Part shown: positions 27,117 to 35,413 of the stretch, piece by piece | How the letters are laid out: every line of letters starts with the position of its first letter | How positions within the stretch are numbered: the stretch's first letter is position 1 | Source: Myxococcales bacterium | GTDB lineage: Bacteria; Myxococcota_A; Polyangia; Polyangiales; Ga0077539 | Direction: 5' to 3' | Length of the DNA stretch: 64,000 nt | NCBI GenBank assembly: GCA_030652255.1 | Contig: JAUSAZ010000177.1 | Span: 145,189 to 209,188 of the forward strand | Made by a program: the position numbers and the translations under genes | The notes under the pieces: model-generated | What the model was told of the DNA's origin: nothing | The model's database searches: none | The model's input: the letters and a program-made list of their open reading frames with translations, nothing else

Positions 27117-27578
27117 CTACGCGCTGCCCTCTCCGCTGCCGCCGGCGCCTCCCTCCGGTGGGGCCGGGGGCTTCTTCGTGTGGGTGCTCTTGATGCGGGT
27201 GCGGGCCTGCACGTCGGGGCGCACGGTGCCTTCGCCGTTCTCGTCCTCCACGCTCTTGAAGCGCACCTCCATCTTCACCTCGAAGGCGAGGCCCGTGAGC
27301 ACCTTCTTCATGTCCGAGGCGAAGCTGGTGCTCGTCAGGAAGTCGCGGATCTCCTTGGCGACGACCGAGTAGATCCCCTTCTTGGTCTCGTCGACCTGGT
27401 CGAGCAGGGCGTGCGCGACCTCCTTGGGCAGCCGGGTCTTCTCGACGAAGGACCGCACCGTGTCCTCGCTGCGGCTGATGGCGTCGATGCCCGACTCGAT
27501 GCCCTTCTTGACGAAGCGCTCGAGCAGCCCCGACCGCTCCGGCTCCGACGCTTCGCTCTCGGTCTTCTTCTCGTCCAT
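27117..27578 (-). CDS. Small conserved-looking helical protein
   Basis: 153 residues, cytoplasmic, function unknown. An acidic/Ser-rich start (MDEKKTESEASEPERSG) is followed by a helical core of about 80 residues with a pattern like phasin or apolipoprotein helices: SRSEDTVRSFVEKTRLPKE, then LDQVDETKKGIYSVVAKEI. The C-terminal 35 residues are a Lys/Pro/Gly tail. It has lower GC and more Lys than its neighbours. The core resembles short phasin-like proteins that bind granules, but I cannot confirm that. It is convergent with the KOW-tailed gene (7-base gap) and divergent from the glycosyltransferase. Confidence 0.6.
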   Translation of the reverse strand: MDEKKTESEASEPERSGLLERFVKKGIESGIDAISRSEDTVRSFVEKTRLPKEVAHALLDQVDETKKGIYSVVAKEIRDFLTSTSFASDMKKVLTGLAFEVKMEVRFKSVEDENGEGTVRPDVQARTRIKSTHTKKPPAPPEGGAGGSGEGSA

Positions 27579-27655
27579 GGCCCTCCCGCGGCACCCTACG
27601 AGCGCGCCGTCCCGGGCGTCAACGGGCGCGCGATGTGTGCTACCGACGCCCCGCC

Positions 27656-28738
27656 ATGCGCGACGTGCTCCTCGTCTCCAAGCCCATCGCCCCCCCGTGG
27701 ACGGACTCCAACAAGAACCTCGTGCGCGACCTCGCGGGCGCCCTGCGGCGCTACCGCCCGCGGGTGATGGTGCCCGCGGGCGCCTCGCTCCCCGGGGTGG
27801 TGTGCGAGCCCGTGTACACCGCCGCGGGCGCCTACGCCCCGAGCCGCCTCGCCAACGCGCGGGTCTTCGCCCGGCTCCTCGCGGGCCCGTCGGTCGACCT
27901 CTGGCACTTCTTCTTCGCCCCCAACCCGCTCACCCTCCGCGCCGGCGCCGCTGCCCGCGCGCTCCGCCGCGTCCCCGCGGTGCACACCATCGCGAGCGCG
28001 CCCGACGACCTCGAGCGCGTCGCCCCGCTGCTCTTCGCCGACGCCGTCGTCGCCCTCAGCGAACACTCCGCCCGCCGCCTCGCCGCGGCCGGCGTGCGCG
28101 CGCGGGTCATCCCCCCGGCGCTCGCGCCGGTGACGGTGTCGTCCGACGCGATGGCCGCCGCGCTCCGGCAGCACGAGCTCGTCGGCCCCTACGCGCTCTA
28201 CCCGGGCGACCTCGAGCACTCCGACGGGGCCCGCACCTTCATCGAGGCCGCCGCGCTCGACGACGGCGGGCTCACCTGGGTGATCGCCGCCCGCCCGAAG
28301 ACCGCCCGCGCCCACGAGGCCCTCGCCGCGCTCACGGCGCTCGCCGCCGCGCGCCGGGCGAAGGTGCGCTTCCTCGGGGAGATCGCGGACATCCACGCCG
28401 TCGTCGCGGGCGCCGCCGTCACCACCCTCGTCGTCGACACCCTCCACGCCAAGATGGACCTCCCCCTGGTGCTGCTGGAGTCCCTCGCGCTGCGCGTCCC
28501 GGTGGTGGTCTCCGCGACCACCGCCGCCGCGGAGATCGTCCCGTCGGGGGGCGCCGAGGCCATCGCTCCGGGCGACCCCGCGGCCCTCCACGCGCAGGTG
28601 CGCGCGCTCCTCGACGCGCCCGCGCGCCGGGCGGCGATGGGCGCCGCCGGCGAGCGCTGGGTGGCCGCCACGTGCCACCCCGCGGTGGTGGCCGCCGAGC
28701 ACGAGCGCCTCTACGACGAGGTGCTGGCGTCGCGGTAG
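27656..28738 (+). CDS. Group 1 (GT4-like) glycosyltransferase
   Basis: Probable retaining glycosyltransferase with two Rossmann domains (GT-B fold), 360 residues from the ATG at 27656; a seven-codon upstream extension is possible but lacks support. N-terminal part MRDVLLVSKPIAPPWTDSNKN is a typical acceptor-domain opening. The hinge region YALYPGDLEHSDGARTFIEA and the C-terminal donor-binding motif PLVLLESLALRVPVVVSA, with the conserved Glu, mark GT4-like enzymes. Substrate unknown. A methyltransferase gene follows 47 bases downstream with its own promoter-like sequence, so a shared envelope-sugar pathway is possible but not shown. Confidence 0.82.
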   Translation: MRDVLLVSKPIAPPWTDSNKNLVRDLAGALRRYRPRVMVPAGASLPGVVCEPVYTAAGAYAPSRLANARVFARLLAGPSVDLWHFFFAPNPLTLRAGAAARALRRVPAVHTIASAPDDLERVAPLLFADAVVALSEHSARRLAAAGVRARVIPPALAPVTVSSDAMAAALRQHELVGPYALYPGDLEHSDGARTFIEAAALDDGGLTWVIAARPKTARAHEALAALTALAAARRAKVRFLGEIADIHAVVAGAAVTTLVVDTLHAKMDLPLVLLESLALRVPVVVSATTAAAEIVPSGGAEAIAPGDPAALHAQVRALLDAPARRAAMGAAGERWVAATCHPAVVAAEHERLYDEVLASR

Positions 28739-28748
28739 CGCCTCGGAG

Positions 28749-28778
28749 TTGGGCCTCCGGGCGGGAGGTGTGTTAGAG
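28749..28778 (+). promoter_or_regulatory. Candidate promoter for the methyltransferase gene
   Basis: TTGGGC (28749-28754), an 18-base spacer and TTAGAG (28773-28778), with TG two bases earlier. The ATG at 28786 is seven bases beyond the -10, which implies a leaderless or near-leaderless transcript. Confidence 0.35.
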
Positions 28779-28785
28779 GCGCCGC

Positions 28786-29505
28786 ATGAGCCGCGACGAC
28801 GCGACCCGCGCCTATTACGACGACTTCAGCAAGTGGTACGAGCGCGAGCGCGGCCGCGGCTACCATGCCCTCATCGACGACCTGGAGTTCGAGCTGACGG
28901 CGCCCTACGCGCGCGGCAAGCGCTGCCTGGAGGTCGGGTGCGGCACCGGGCTCATCCTGGAGCGGGTCGCCGCGGTGGCCAGCGAGGCGGTGGGCATCGA
29001 CCTGTCGCCGGGGATGCTCGAGAAGGCCCGCGAGCGCGGGCTGACCGTGCAGGAGGCGCCCGCGACGAAGCTCCCCTTCGAGGACGGGCGCTTCGACGTC
29101 GTGTACTCCTTCAAGGTGCTGGCGCACGTGCCCGAGATCGAGACGGCGCTGGCCGAGATGGCCCGCGTGTGCGCGCCCGGCGGCACCATCCTCGCGGAGT
29201 TCTACAACCCCTACAGCCTGCGCTACCTGGCGAAGACCCTGGGGCCCGCGCAGAAGGTCTCCGAGACCCGCACCGAGGCCGCGGTGTACACCCGCTTCGA
29301 CGCGCCCGCCCGCATCCGCGCGATGGTGCCCGCGGGCGCCACCCTGGTCGACTTCCACGGCGTGCGGGTGTTCACGCCCACCGCCCGCGCGGTCACGCTG
29401 CCGGTGGTGGGGCCGCTGCTGCAGCGGGCCGAGCACCTCGCGCTGCGCTCGCCGCTGGCGCGCCTCGGGGGCTTCCTCGTGGCGGTCCTGCGGCGCGACG
29501 GCTGA
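28786..29505 (+). CDS. Class I SAM-dependent methyltransferase
   Basis: 239-residue cytoplasmic methyltransferase of the Methyltransf_11/25 type. SAM-binding motif I is RCLEVGCGTGLILERV near 46-61, motif II acidic residue in AVGIDLSPGMLEKARE, motif III FDVVYSFKVLAHV, and motif IV CAPGGTILAEFYNPYS. The N-terminus (YYDDFSKWYERERGRGYH) resembles small-molecule methyltransferases of the UbiE/quinone group. The substrate cannot be told. It is followed by pilR after 55 bases, but nothing links it to pili. Confidence 0.88.
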   Translation: MSRDDATRAYYDDFSKWYERERGRGYHALIDDLEFELTAPYARGKRCLEVGCGTGLILERVAAVASEAVGIDLSPGMLEKARERGLTVQEAPATKLPFEDGRFDVVYSFKVLAHVPEIETALAEMARVCAPGGTILAEFYNPYSLRYLAKTLGPAQKVSETRTEAAVYTRFDAPARIRAMVPAGATLVDFHGVRVFTPTARAVTLPVVGPLLQRAEHLALRSPLARLGGFLVAVLRRDG

Positions 29506-29560
29506 GGGGCCCGAGCGAACCCTTCTCGGCGCCGCGAGGCATCGCGTACACTCGGGCGCG

Positions 29561-31018
29561 ATGAGTGCTCCCGCGCGAATTCTGGTCGTCGACGACGAAG
29601 CCTCGCTGCGCCAGATGATGGACGTCCTGCTCCGGCGCATGGGGCACGAGGTCGAGCAGGCCTCCGGGGTGCGCGATGCGCGCGAGCACCTCGAGGCCGC
29701 CACCACGCCCTTCGACCTCGTGGTCACCGACCTGATGATGGCCGACGGCACGGGGCTCGACGTGATCGACCTCGCGCGCGGCATCTCGACGGAGACGCAG
29801 GTGCTGGTGGTGACCGCGCATGGCTCGGTGGAGACCGCCGTCGACGCGATGCGCCGCGGCGCCTACTGCTACCTGGAGAAGCCGCTGAGCATGAGCGAGG
29901 CCCGCGCGCAGGTGGAGAAGGCCCTCGAGAAGCGCTCGCTCATGAAGGACAACGTCTCGCTGCGGATCATCACGCGCGGGCTCACGCCGGAGGGCGGCAG
30001 CGGCTCGCTCATCGGGCGCAGCGGGGCGTTCCAGGCGGCGATGGAGTTCGCCCGGCGCGCGGCGCCCAACCGCGCGAGCGTGCTCATCACGGGCGAGAGC
30101 GGCACGGGCAAGGAGCTCTTCGCCCGCGCGATCCACACGGCCAGCGACCGGAGCGCGGGCCCCTTCGTGGTGGTCAACTGCGGCGCGATCCCGGCCGACC
30201 TCGTGGAGAGCGAGCTCTTCGGCCACGAGAAGGGCTCGTACACGGGCGCGTCGAGCCGCACGCTCGGGCTCTTCCGCCAGGCCGACGGGGGCACGCTCTT
30301 CCTCGACGAGGTCGGCGAGGTGCCGCTGCCGCTCCAGGTGAAGCTCCTGCGGGCGCTCCAGGAGCGCAAGGTGCGCCCCGTCGGCGGCACCGCGGAGATC
30401 GCCGTGGACACCCGCATCGTCGCCGCCACCAACCGCGACCTCGCGCAGATGGTGAAGGACAAGGTCTTCCGCGAAGACCTGTACTACCGGCTCAACGTGC
30501 TGCGCCTGCACCTGCCGCCGCTGCGCGAGCGCCGCGAAGACCTGCCGGCCCTCATCGAGCACTTCCGCAGCCGCTTCGCCGCGGAGAACGGCCGGGCCTT
30601 CGTGAGCTTCTCCCCGGAGGCGCTGCGGCTGATGCTCGCGCACCCGTGGCCGGGCAACGTCCGCGAGCTCGAGAACGCCGTCGAGCGCGCCGTCACGCTC
30701 TCCCAGGGCGCCACGGTGATCCGCGACGACCTGCCCCCGGAGCTGCTCGGCTCGGCGGGCATTCCGCGGCCGGGCGACCTGCTGCTGCCCCCGGAGGGCC
30801 TCCAGCTCGAGGCGACCCTCGACGACATCGAGCGCAGCCTCATCCGGCAGGCGCTCGACCGCGCGAAGGGCGTCCGGACGCACGCGGCCACGCACCTCGG
30901 GCTCACGTTCCGGTCGTTTCGCTATCGCCTGCAGAAGCTCGGGATGGCGGGGGGAGACACCGGACCAGGGGACGCCGACGGGGAGGGCGAGGGCGACGAG
31001 CCTCGCACGCGACGCTGA
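29561..31018 (+). CDS. pilR: PilR-like sigma-54 response regulator
   Basis: 485-residue sigma-54 activator. Receiver 1-125 with D11/D12, phosphoacceptor D57 (TDLMMADG) and the conserved lysine in YLEKPLS. AAA+ domain about 150-390 with GESGTGKE and Walker B TLFLDEVGE. The sigma-54 contact loop is GSYTGA rather than GAFTGA. The C-terminal Fis-type helix ends THLGLTFRSFRYRLQKLGM, which closely matches PilR proteins. The next gene encodes a prepilin, supporting the name. Unlike the usual arrangement there is no pilS next to it; the preceding gene is a methyltransferase. A Gly/Asp/Glu tail follows the helix. TACACT (29547-29552) ends eight bases before the ATG. Confidence 0.86.
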   Translation: MSAPARILVVDDEASLRQMMDVLLRRMGHEVEQASGVRDAREHLEAATTPFDLVVTDLMMADGTGLDVIDLARGISTETQVLVVTAHGSVETAVDAMRRGAYCYLEKPLSMSEARAQVEKALEKRSLMKDNVSLRIITRGLTPEGGSGSLIGRSGAFQAAMEFARRAAPNRASVLITGESGTGKELFARAIHTASDRSAGPFVVVNCGAIPADLVESELFGHEKGSYTGASSRTLGLFRQADGGTLFLDEVGEVPLPLQVKLLRALQERKVRPVGGTAEIAVDTRIVAATNRDLAQMVKDKVFREDLYYRLNVLRLHLPPLRERREDLPALIEHFRSRFAAENGRAFVSFSPEALRLMLAHPWPGNVRELENAVERAVTLSQGATVIRDDLPPELLGSAGIPRPGDLLLPPEGLQLEATLDDIERSLIRQALDRAKGVRTHAATHLGLTFRSFRYRLQKLGMAGGDTGPGDADGEGEGDEPRTRR

Positions 31019-31127
31019 GACACCCACCGCCGGGCCGGCGCTGCGATGCCCCCCCTTCGCGGTGGCGCGGTCCCGGGCTACGATCCCTGCAAGGTCGCCG
31101 CACCGCGCGCCGCACCCGGAGGACCCG

Positions 31128-31706
31128 ATGAAGACCACGACTGCCTCTCGACGCCTCGCGCTCCGCTGGGCCAGCGCCGGCATGACCCTGATCGAGCTCA
31201 TGATGGTGGTCGTGATCATCGGCGTCCTCGCCGGGGTGGGCGCGTTCTCGTACTCGGCATACCTCCGCCGCAGCCGCTCGCAGGAGGCCCGCACGATGCT
31301 CGCGTCCATCGCGGCGCGGGAAGACGCGTACCGCGCGGAGTTCTCGACGTACTGCGCGGCCGGCGCGATGGGCACGCCCAACTCCCTCGGCCTCTCCAAC
31401 GCGTGGCCCACCACCGCCCCGACGAGCGCGCGCGTGCCCTTCCTCACCACCTCGATGCCGCAGGAGTGGCTGCAGCTCGGGTTCCGCCCCACCGGCGACG
31501 TGCGCTATCGGTACATCGTGATCGCGGGCACCCCCCCGGTCGCCCCGCCGAGCCCCTACGACACAGGCTTCGCCGCCGCGCCCAACCAGGACCTCTGGTA
31601 CGTCACCGAGGCCTACGGCAACCTCGACGGTGACGGCGTGATCTCGACCTTCGGTCTCTACTCCGGCAACTCCAACACCCTGCGCATCGTCAACGAGACC
31701 GAGTAG
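31128..31706 (+). CDS. Type IV prepilin-like protein (PilA/PilE family)
   Basis: Major or minor pilin precursor, 192 residues from the ATG at 31128, behind GGAGGA (31118-31123). A 17-residue basic leader is cut by prepilin peptidase at G-MTLIELMMVV, giving the class III signal with Glu at +5 and a 20-residue hydrophobic helix. The +1 residue is Met where Phe is usual. The globular part (about 45-190) holds one Cys, many Tyr and Ser, and a Pro-rich loop. It follows pilR by 109 bases. I found no well-spaced -24/-12 sigma-54 promoter in that gap. No assembly genes (pilB, pilC, pilT, pilQ) are nearby, so this may be a satellite pilin locus. Confidence 0.85.
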   Translation: MKTTTASRRLALRWASAGMTLIELMMVVVIIGVLAGVGAFSYSAYLRRSRSQEARTMLASIAAREDAYRAEFSTYCAAGAMGTPNSLGLSNAWPTTAPTSARVPFLTTSMPQEWLQLGFRPTGDVRYRYIVIAGTPPVAPPSPYDTGFAAAPNQDLWYVTEAYGNLDGDGVISTFGLYSGNSNTLRIVNETE

Positions 31707-31734
31707 GCCCTCCCCGGTCCGAGCGCTCCCGCGG

Positions 31735-32559
31735 ATGCAACGAAGCTCCCTCCCCGTCGTGCTGGTGATGCTCCTGGGCGCGGCCGGGGCGGCGCCCCTG
31801 CGCACCAGCCTCAACCGTCACTACGACAGCCACCGCCGGGTGCTCGACACCGCGGAGATACCCACGGTGGGCGTCGCCCGGGTTGCGTCTCTCGGCCACG
31901 TCGAGTGGCTCGCCGACGTCCTCTGGATCAACGGCCTGCTCTACTACGGCGAGTCGCTCTCGGCGCGTAACCCGGGCCGCTACGTCGACCGCTACGCCTC
32001 GGTGATGATCGCCCTCGACCCGCGCTTCCGTCAGGCCTACCTCTGGGCGGCGGTGGCCCTGATCCTGCGCACGGGCGAGGTGCCCATCGAGGACATCCGA
32101 CGCGCGGCGCAGTACCTCGAAGGGGGCCTGCGGTTCTTCCCCTCCGACGGCGAGCTGCACCTGCAACGCGGCGCGACGCTGGCCTTCGAGCTCAGCCCCC
32201 GGCTGCCCCGCGACAGCGACGAGCGGCGGCAGGCGCGCGCAGCCGCGGCCGAGGATTTCCGCAAGGCCTCGGCCCTCGGCGATGGGCCCGAGTGGATCGC
32301 CCTCACGGCGGCGACGCTGCTCACCGAGGCCGGGCGCCCCGACGCCGCGATCGAGACGCTGCGCGACGGCCTCGTGCACGTCGAGAACCCCGCGTTTCGC
32401 ACGCGCATCCAGCAGCGCCTGGTGGACCTCCTCCGCGCCCACCCGGGCGACGACCCGGGCCTGGCGGGGATGCGCGCGCTCGAAGAGCAGCGGCGCCGGG
32501 AGTACGCGTACCTCCCGACGCCGCTGTATCTCTTCGTGGGCCCGCGCGTCGGGCCCTGA
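31735..32559 (+). CDS. Tetratricopeptide-like membrane-anchored protein
   Basis: 274 residues. An N-terminal hydrophobic segment (LPVVLVMLLGAAGAAP) acts as signal or anchor. The rest is helical with TPR-like spacing: a WLADVLWINGLLYYGES helix, YASVMIALDPRFRQAYLWAA, AAQYLEGGLRFFPSDGELHLQRGATLAF, AAAEDFRKASALGDGPEW, and GRPDAAIETLRDGL. It begins 28 bases after the pilin gene with no promoter visible, so it is probably in the pilin operon. In pilus systems TPR proteins often guide secretin or alignment assembly; that role here is inference. Its 3' end contains a hairpin before the convergent kinase gene. Confidence 0.7.
   Translation: MQRSSLPVVLVMLLGAAGAAPLRTSLNRHYDSHRRVLDTAEIPTVGVARVASLGHVEWLADVLWINGLLYYGESLSARNPGRYVDRYASVMIALDPRFRQAYLWAAVALILRTGEVPIEDIRRAAQYLEGGLRFFPSDGELHLQRGATLAFELSPRLPRDSDERRQARAAAAEDFRKASALGDGPEWIALTAATLLTEAGRPDAAIETLRDGLVHVENPAFRTRIQQRLVDLLRAHPGDDPGLAGMRALEEQRRREYAYLPTPLYLFVGPRVGP
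32538..32556. terminator. Hairpin at convergent gene ends
   Basis: GGGCCCG (32538-32544), a five-base loop, and CGGGCCC (32550-32556), lying in the last codons before the stop of the TPR-like gene, where it converges with the kinase gene 11 bases away. Perfect seven-base stem, no T-run. Confidence 0.35.
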
Positions 32560-32570
32560 CGCTCGGGGGC

Positions 32571-35159
32571 CTACTCGAGGGGGCGGTTGCGGAAGTCCGC
32601 GGTGCCGCCCGCGGTGATGGTGACCGAGAAGGTGCCGTGCGCGGCGAGCTCCTCGTTGTTGCACGTCACGCGGTAGCTGCCGGGCGGGAGCGTGAGGCGG
32701 CGCGGGGTGTTGAAGGTGGTCCCCTGGCCGGCGACCGTGCAGCTCGACGCGGGCCGGGTGGAGATCAGCAGGACGCCCGTGGCGCCGCCCGCCGACGGGG
32801 TCGCCGCGGGAGGCGTGACCGGACGCACCGCCGCCACGGTGGGACGCACCGGGTTGGCGGGGCGCGTCGGGCGCGGCCGCGGGGCCGTGGCAACCGCCGG
32901 GGTCGGCGTGGGGGGAGCCGCCGGGGGCACGACCGCCGGAGGCGCGGCCGGCGGGGTGTTGACCGCGACCACCTGGGAGGGATTCGGCCCCGTCGGGGTC
33001 TGCGCGACGCTCGGGGGCGCCTCGGGCAACGGCGGGACGGGCAGGGCGGCGGCGGTCGGCTCGGGCTCGAGCTCGACCTGCATCTGGGTGATCTGCGCCT
33101 CGCGCACCGGCACGTCCTGCATGAAGGGGCGGAAGCCCGGCTTGCGGACCTCCACCCGATGCAGCCGGCCGGTGGTGAGCTCCGGGACCTCGAAGCGCTG
33201 GCCGTTGCCGACGAGCGGCTGGCTGTCGACGAGCACCGCGACGCCGCCGACGTTGGTGGTGATGAGCAGGCCGCCCGCGGGCTCGCCGCGGGTGAGCTTG
33301 AGCGCGATGATGACCAGCGCCGCGACCGCGACCACGCCGAGGAGCGCGAGCACCACGACGGAGCTGCCCTCGTTGCGGCGCGGCTCGACCCGCGGGGTCA
33401 CCGGCTCGGCGGGCGGCCGCGAGAACTTCGGGTCACCGCCGATGCGCCAGGCGTCCTTCGGGGGCGCGCCGTTGGTGCGCGGGGGGACGCTCGGGGTCGG
33501 CGGGACGCTCGGGGTCGGCGGAGCGGCCGCGGCCGGGGCCGACACCGCGGGGGCGGAGATCATCGGGCTGGACGACGGGGCGCTGACGACGGGCTGCCCG
33601 ACGGCCTGGAGCGAGGTGGACGGCAGCGGAGGCGCGGCGACCGCGGAAGCGCTGGCCGGCTGCGACGGGACGGCGGAGCTGCGGCCGGGGAGGGCGGGCA
33701 GGGCCGGGAGCACGCCCGTGGTGCGCCCGGCGGCCGAGGCGCGCGCGCCGGAGCTGCGCGGAGCGATGGGCGGCGAGCTGGGGATCTTCATCCCCTCGGG
33801 GCGATCGTAGATCTGGGTCGCGAGCTCTTCCTCGTCCCAGTCCATCTCCTGGATTTCGGAGGGTGCCACCGCCGCGAGGGCCGGCGACGAGACCGGCAGC
33901 GCCGGCGCAGCAGGCACCGAGCCCGAAGCGGCGACCGGTCGACCGAGGGTGGGCGGCGGCGGCGCGACGGCAGAGCTGCGTGCTCCCGCGGCGACCGCGG
34001 CCTGGGCGGCCTGCGCGGCGCCGCCCATGCCCATGACCGTGCCGCGCGGGGCGCGGGGGGGCGGCGGCGGTGGCGGGGGCGTGCCCATGCGAGGCGCCGG
34101 GGGAGCGCCCTTGGGCGACCCGTGGGGCGGCGTCGGGGTGGACACCACGGCGGTGCCCTCGAGCTCCTCGAGGTCGTTGGCGCGGCGGGAGTCGAACTTG
34201 CGGAACTCGTCGTCGCGGGTGAGCTCGCGCGAGATCTCCTCGGCGAAGATCTTGTGGACGTAGGCGCTGAGGTCCTTGCGGGCGAAGAAATTGCCCGACG
34301 TGTACATGAACGACTGGAGGTCGTCGTGCAGGTCCATCGCGCTGCGGTAGCGGTCTTCGGGGTGCTTCGCGAGCGCCTTGAGGACGATGGCCTCGAGCTC
34401 GTCGGGGATGCGCTTGTTGTAGGTCGTCGGCGGCATGATCTCGACGTTGCGGACCTTCTCCAGCGTGGAGAAATCCGACTCGCCGACGAAGAGCCGCTCG
34501 TTGGTGAGCAGCTCGTACAGGCAGATGCCCACCGCGAACACGTCGCTGCGGCGGTCGACCTGGAGCCCGCGCACCTGCTCCGGGGACATGTACCCGAACT
34601 TGCCCTTGAGGATGCCCGCCTGCGTCTTCGAGCTCTTGCTCGCCGCCTTGGCGATGCCGAAGTCGATGAGCTTCACGTCCCCGTCGTAGGAGATCAGGAT
34701 GTTCTGCGGCGAGACGTCGCGGTGCACGAGCTCGAGGGAGCGACCGGCCGCGTCCTTCTTGTTGTGCGCGTAGTCGAGGCCCTCGCACAGCTTCATGACC
34801 ATGTAGCAGGCCATCGGAACCATGATCGGCTCCGAGCGCTTCTTCACGCGCTCGAAGATCGCCCGCATGTCCTTGCCGGCGACGTACTCGAGCGCGATGA
34901 AGTACGAGTCGCCGACCTTACCGAGCTCGAAGATCTGCGCGATGTTGGGGTGCGTGAGCTGCACCGCGAGCTTCGCCTCGTCGACGAACATCGCGATGAA
35001 CTCCTGGTCCTCCGCGATGGACGGCAGGATGCGCTTCAACGCCACGAGGCGCTCGAAGCCCGCCTCCCCGAAGGATTTCGCCTTGAACACCTCGGCCATG
35101 CCGCCGACGCTGATGCGTTCAAGGAGGTAGTACTTCCCGAACTTGACGGGACTCTTCAC
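32571..35159 (-). CDS. Membrane Ser/Thr kinase with C-terminal PEGA domains
   Basis: 862-residue eukaryotic-type kinase. Kinase domain about 8-270: ISVGGMAEVFKAK, VALKRILPS, LVHRDVSPQN (Ser-Pro replaces Lys-Pro in the loop), LIDFGIAKA, GYMSPEQV. A long Pro/Ala/Ser linker includes an acidic patch (MDWDEEELATQIYD). One membrane helix lies at about 598-620. The outer part carries a PEGA domain (GGLLITTNVGGVAVLVDSQP, then RVEVRKPGFRPF) and a second, Cys-containing PEGA-like domain at the end. PEGA domains are thought to bind carbohydrate or envelope components. The GTG at 35159 is preferred to the GTG at 35231: it has GAGGAG nearby, and the promoter at 35235-35264 would place transcription start downstream of 35231. 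Confidence 0.88.
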   Translation of the reverse strand: MKSPVKFGKYYLLERISVGGMAEVFKAKSFGEAGFERLVALKRILPSIAEDQEFIAMFVDEAKLAVQLTHPNIAQIFELGKVGDSYFIALEYVAGKDMRAIFERVKKRSEPIMVPMACYMVMKLCEGLDYAHNKKDAAGRSLELVHRDVSPQNILISYDGDVKLIDFGIAKAASKSSKTQAGILKGKFGYMSPEQVRGLQVDRRSDVFAVGICLYELLTNERLFVGESDFSTLEKVRNVEIMPPTTYNKRIPDELEAIVLKALAKHPEDRYRSAMDLHDDLQSFMYTSGNFFARKDLSAYVHKIFAEEISRELTRDDEFRKFDSRRANDLEELEGTAVVSTPTPPHGSPKGAPPAPRMGTPPPPPPPPRAPRGTVMGMGGAAQAAQAAVAAGARSSAVAPPPPTLGRPVAASGSVPAAPALPVSSPALAAVAPSEIQEMDWDEEELATQIYDRPEGMKIPSSPPIAPRSSGARASAAGRTTGVLPALPALPGRSSAVPSQPASASAVAAPPLPSTSLQAVGQPVVSAPSSSPMISAPAVSAPAAAAPPTPSVPPTPSVPPRTNGAPPKDAWRIGGDPKFSRPPAEPVTPRVEPRRNEGSSVVVLALLGVVAVAALVIIALKLTRGEPAGGLLITTNVGGVAVLVDSQPLVGNGQRFEVPELTTGRLHRVEVRKPGFRPFMQDVPVREAQITQMQVELEPEPTAAALPVPPLPEAPPSVAQTPTGPNPSQVVAVNTPPAAPPAVVPPAAPPTPTPAVATAPRPRPTRPANPVRPTVAAVRPVTPPAATPSAGGATGVLLISTRPASSCTVAGQGTTFNTPRRLTLPPGSYRVTCNNEELAAHGTFSVTITAGGTADFRNRPLE

Positions 35160-35234
35160 CGCGCGACTCTCCTCGGGCCGATCTCCACGCACTGGCAGCG
35201 GCGAGTCGGGATCATTGGTTGGAAATGCCACGGG

Positions 35235-35264
35235 GTTCTACTCGTTCCGTTCGCACCCCGTCAA
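35235..35264 (-). promoter_or_regulatory. Candidate promoter of the PEGA kinase gene
   Basis: Minus-strand TTGACG (35264-35259), an 18-base spacer, TAGAAC (35240-35235). Transcription would begin near 35228, leaving a leader of about 70 bases before the GTG at 35159. Confidence 0.4.
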
Positions 35265-35292
35265 CGACACGAGCGCACCAACGGCCGTTGAC
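35260..35292. promoter_or_regulatory. Nested dyads over the kinase promoter
   Basis: GTCAACG (35260-35266) and CGTTGAC (35286-35292) form a seven-base inverted repeat. Inside it CAACGGCCGTTG (35279-35290) is itself a perfect 12-base palindrome. The left arm overlaps the -35 element, a place where a repressor or activator could act. Confidence 0.3.
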
Positions 35293-35413
35293 GACAGCGC
35301 CGTCACGCTGCGGTCGGGTAGTCGCGCGGATCGTTCGGGAGGCACCGGCGCTTGAGACCCCGGCGAGGGGCTGCGTCCTTGGGTCGACGACCCGATGACC
35401 CCCCCGATGCCCT

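Noticed and set aside
31019..31127. Sigma-54 promoter before the pilin gene
   Set aside because: GTGGCGCGG and GGGC or CCTGC pairs exist, but the distance between GG and GC is 11 bases, not the required 10, and the TTGC box is absent.
35160..35231. Upstream GTG (35231) as start of the PEGA kinase
   Set aside because: The candidate -10 lies at 35235-35240, which would place this codon upstream of the transcript start; the GTG at 35159 has a Shine-Dalgarno sequence and matches the usual kinase N-terminus.
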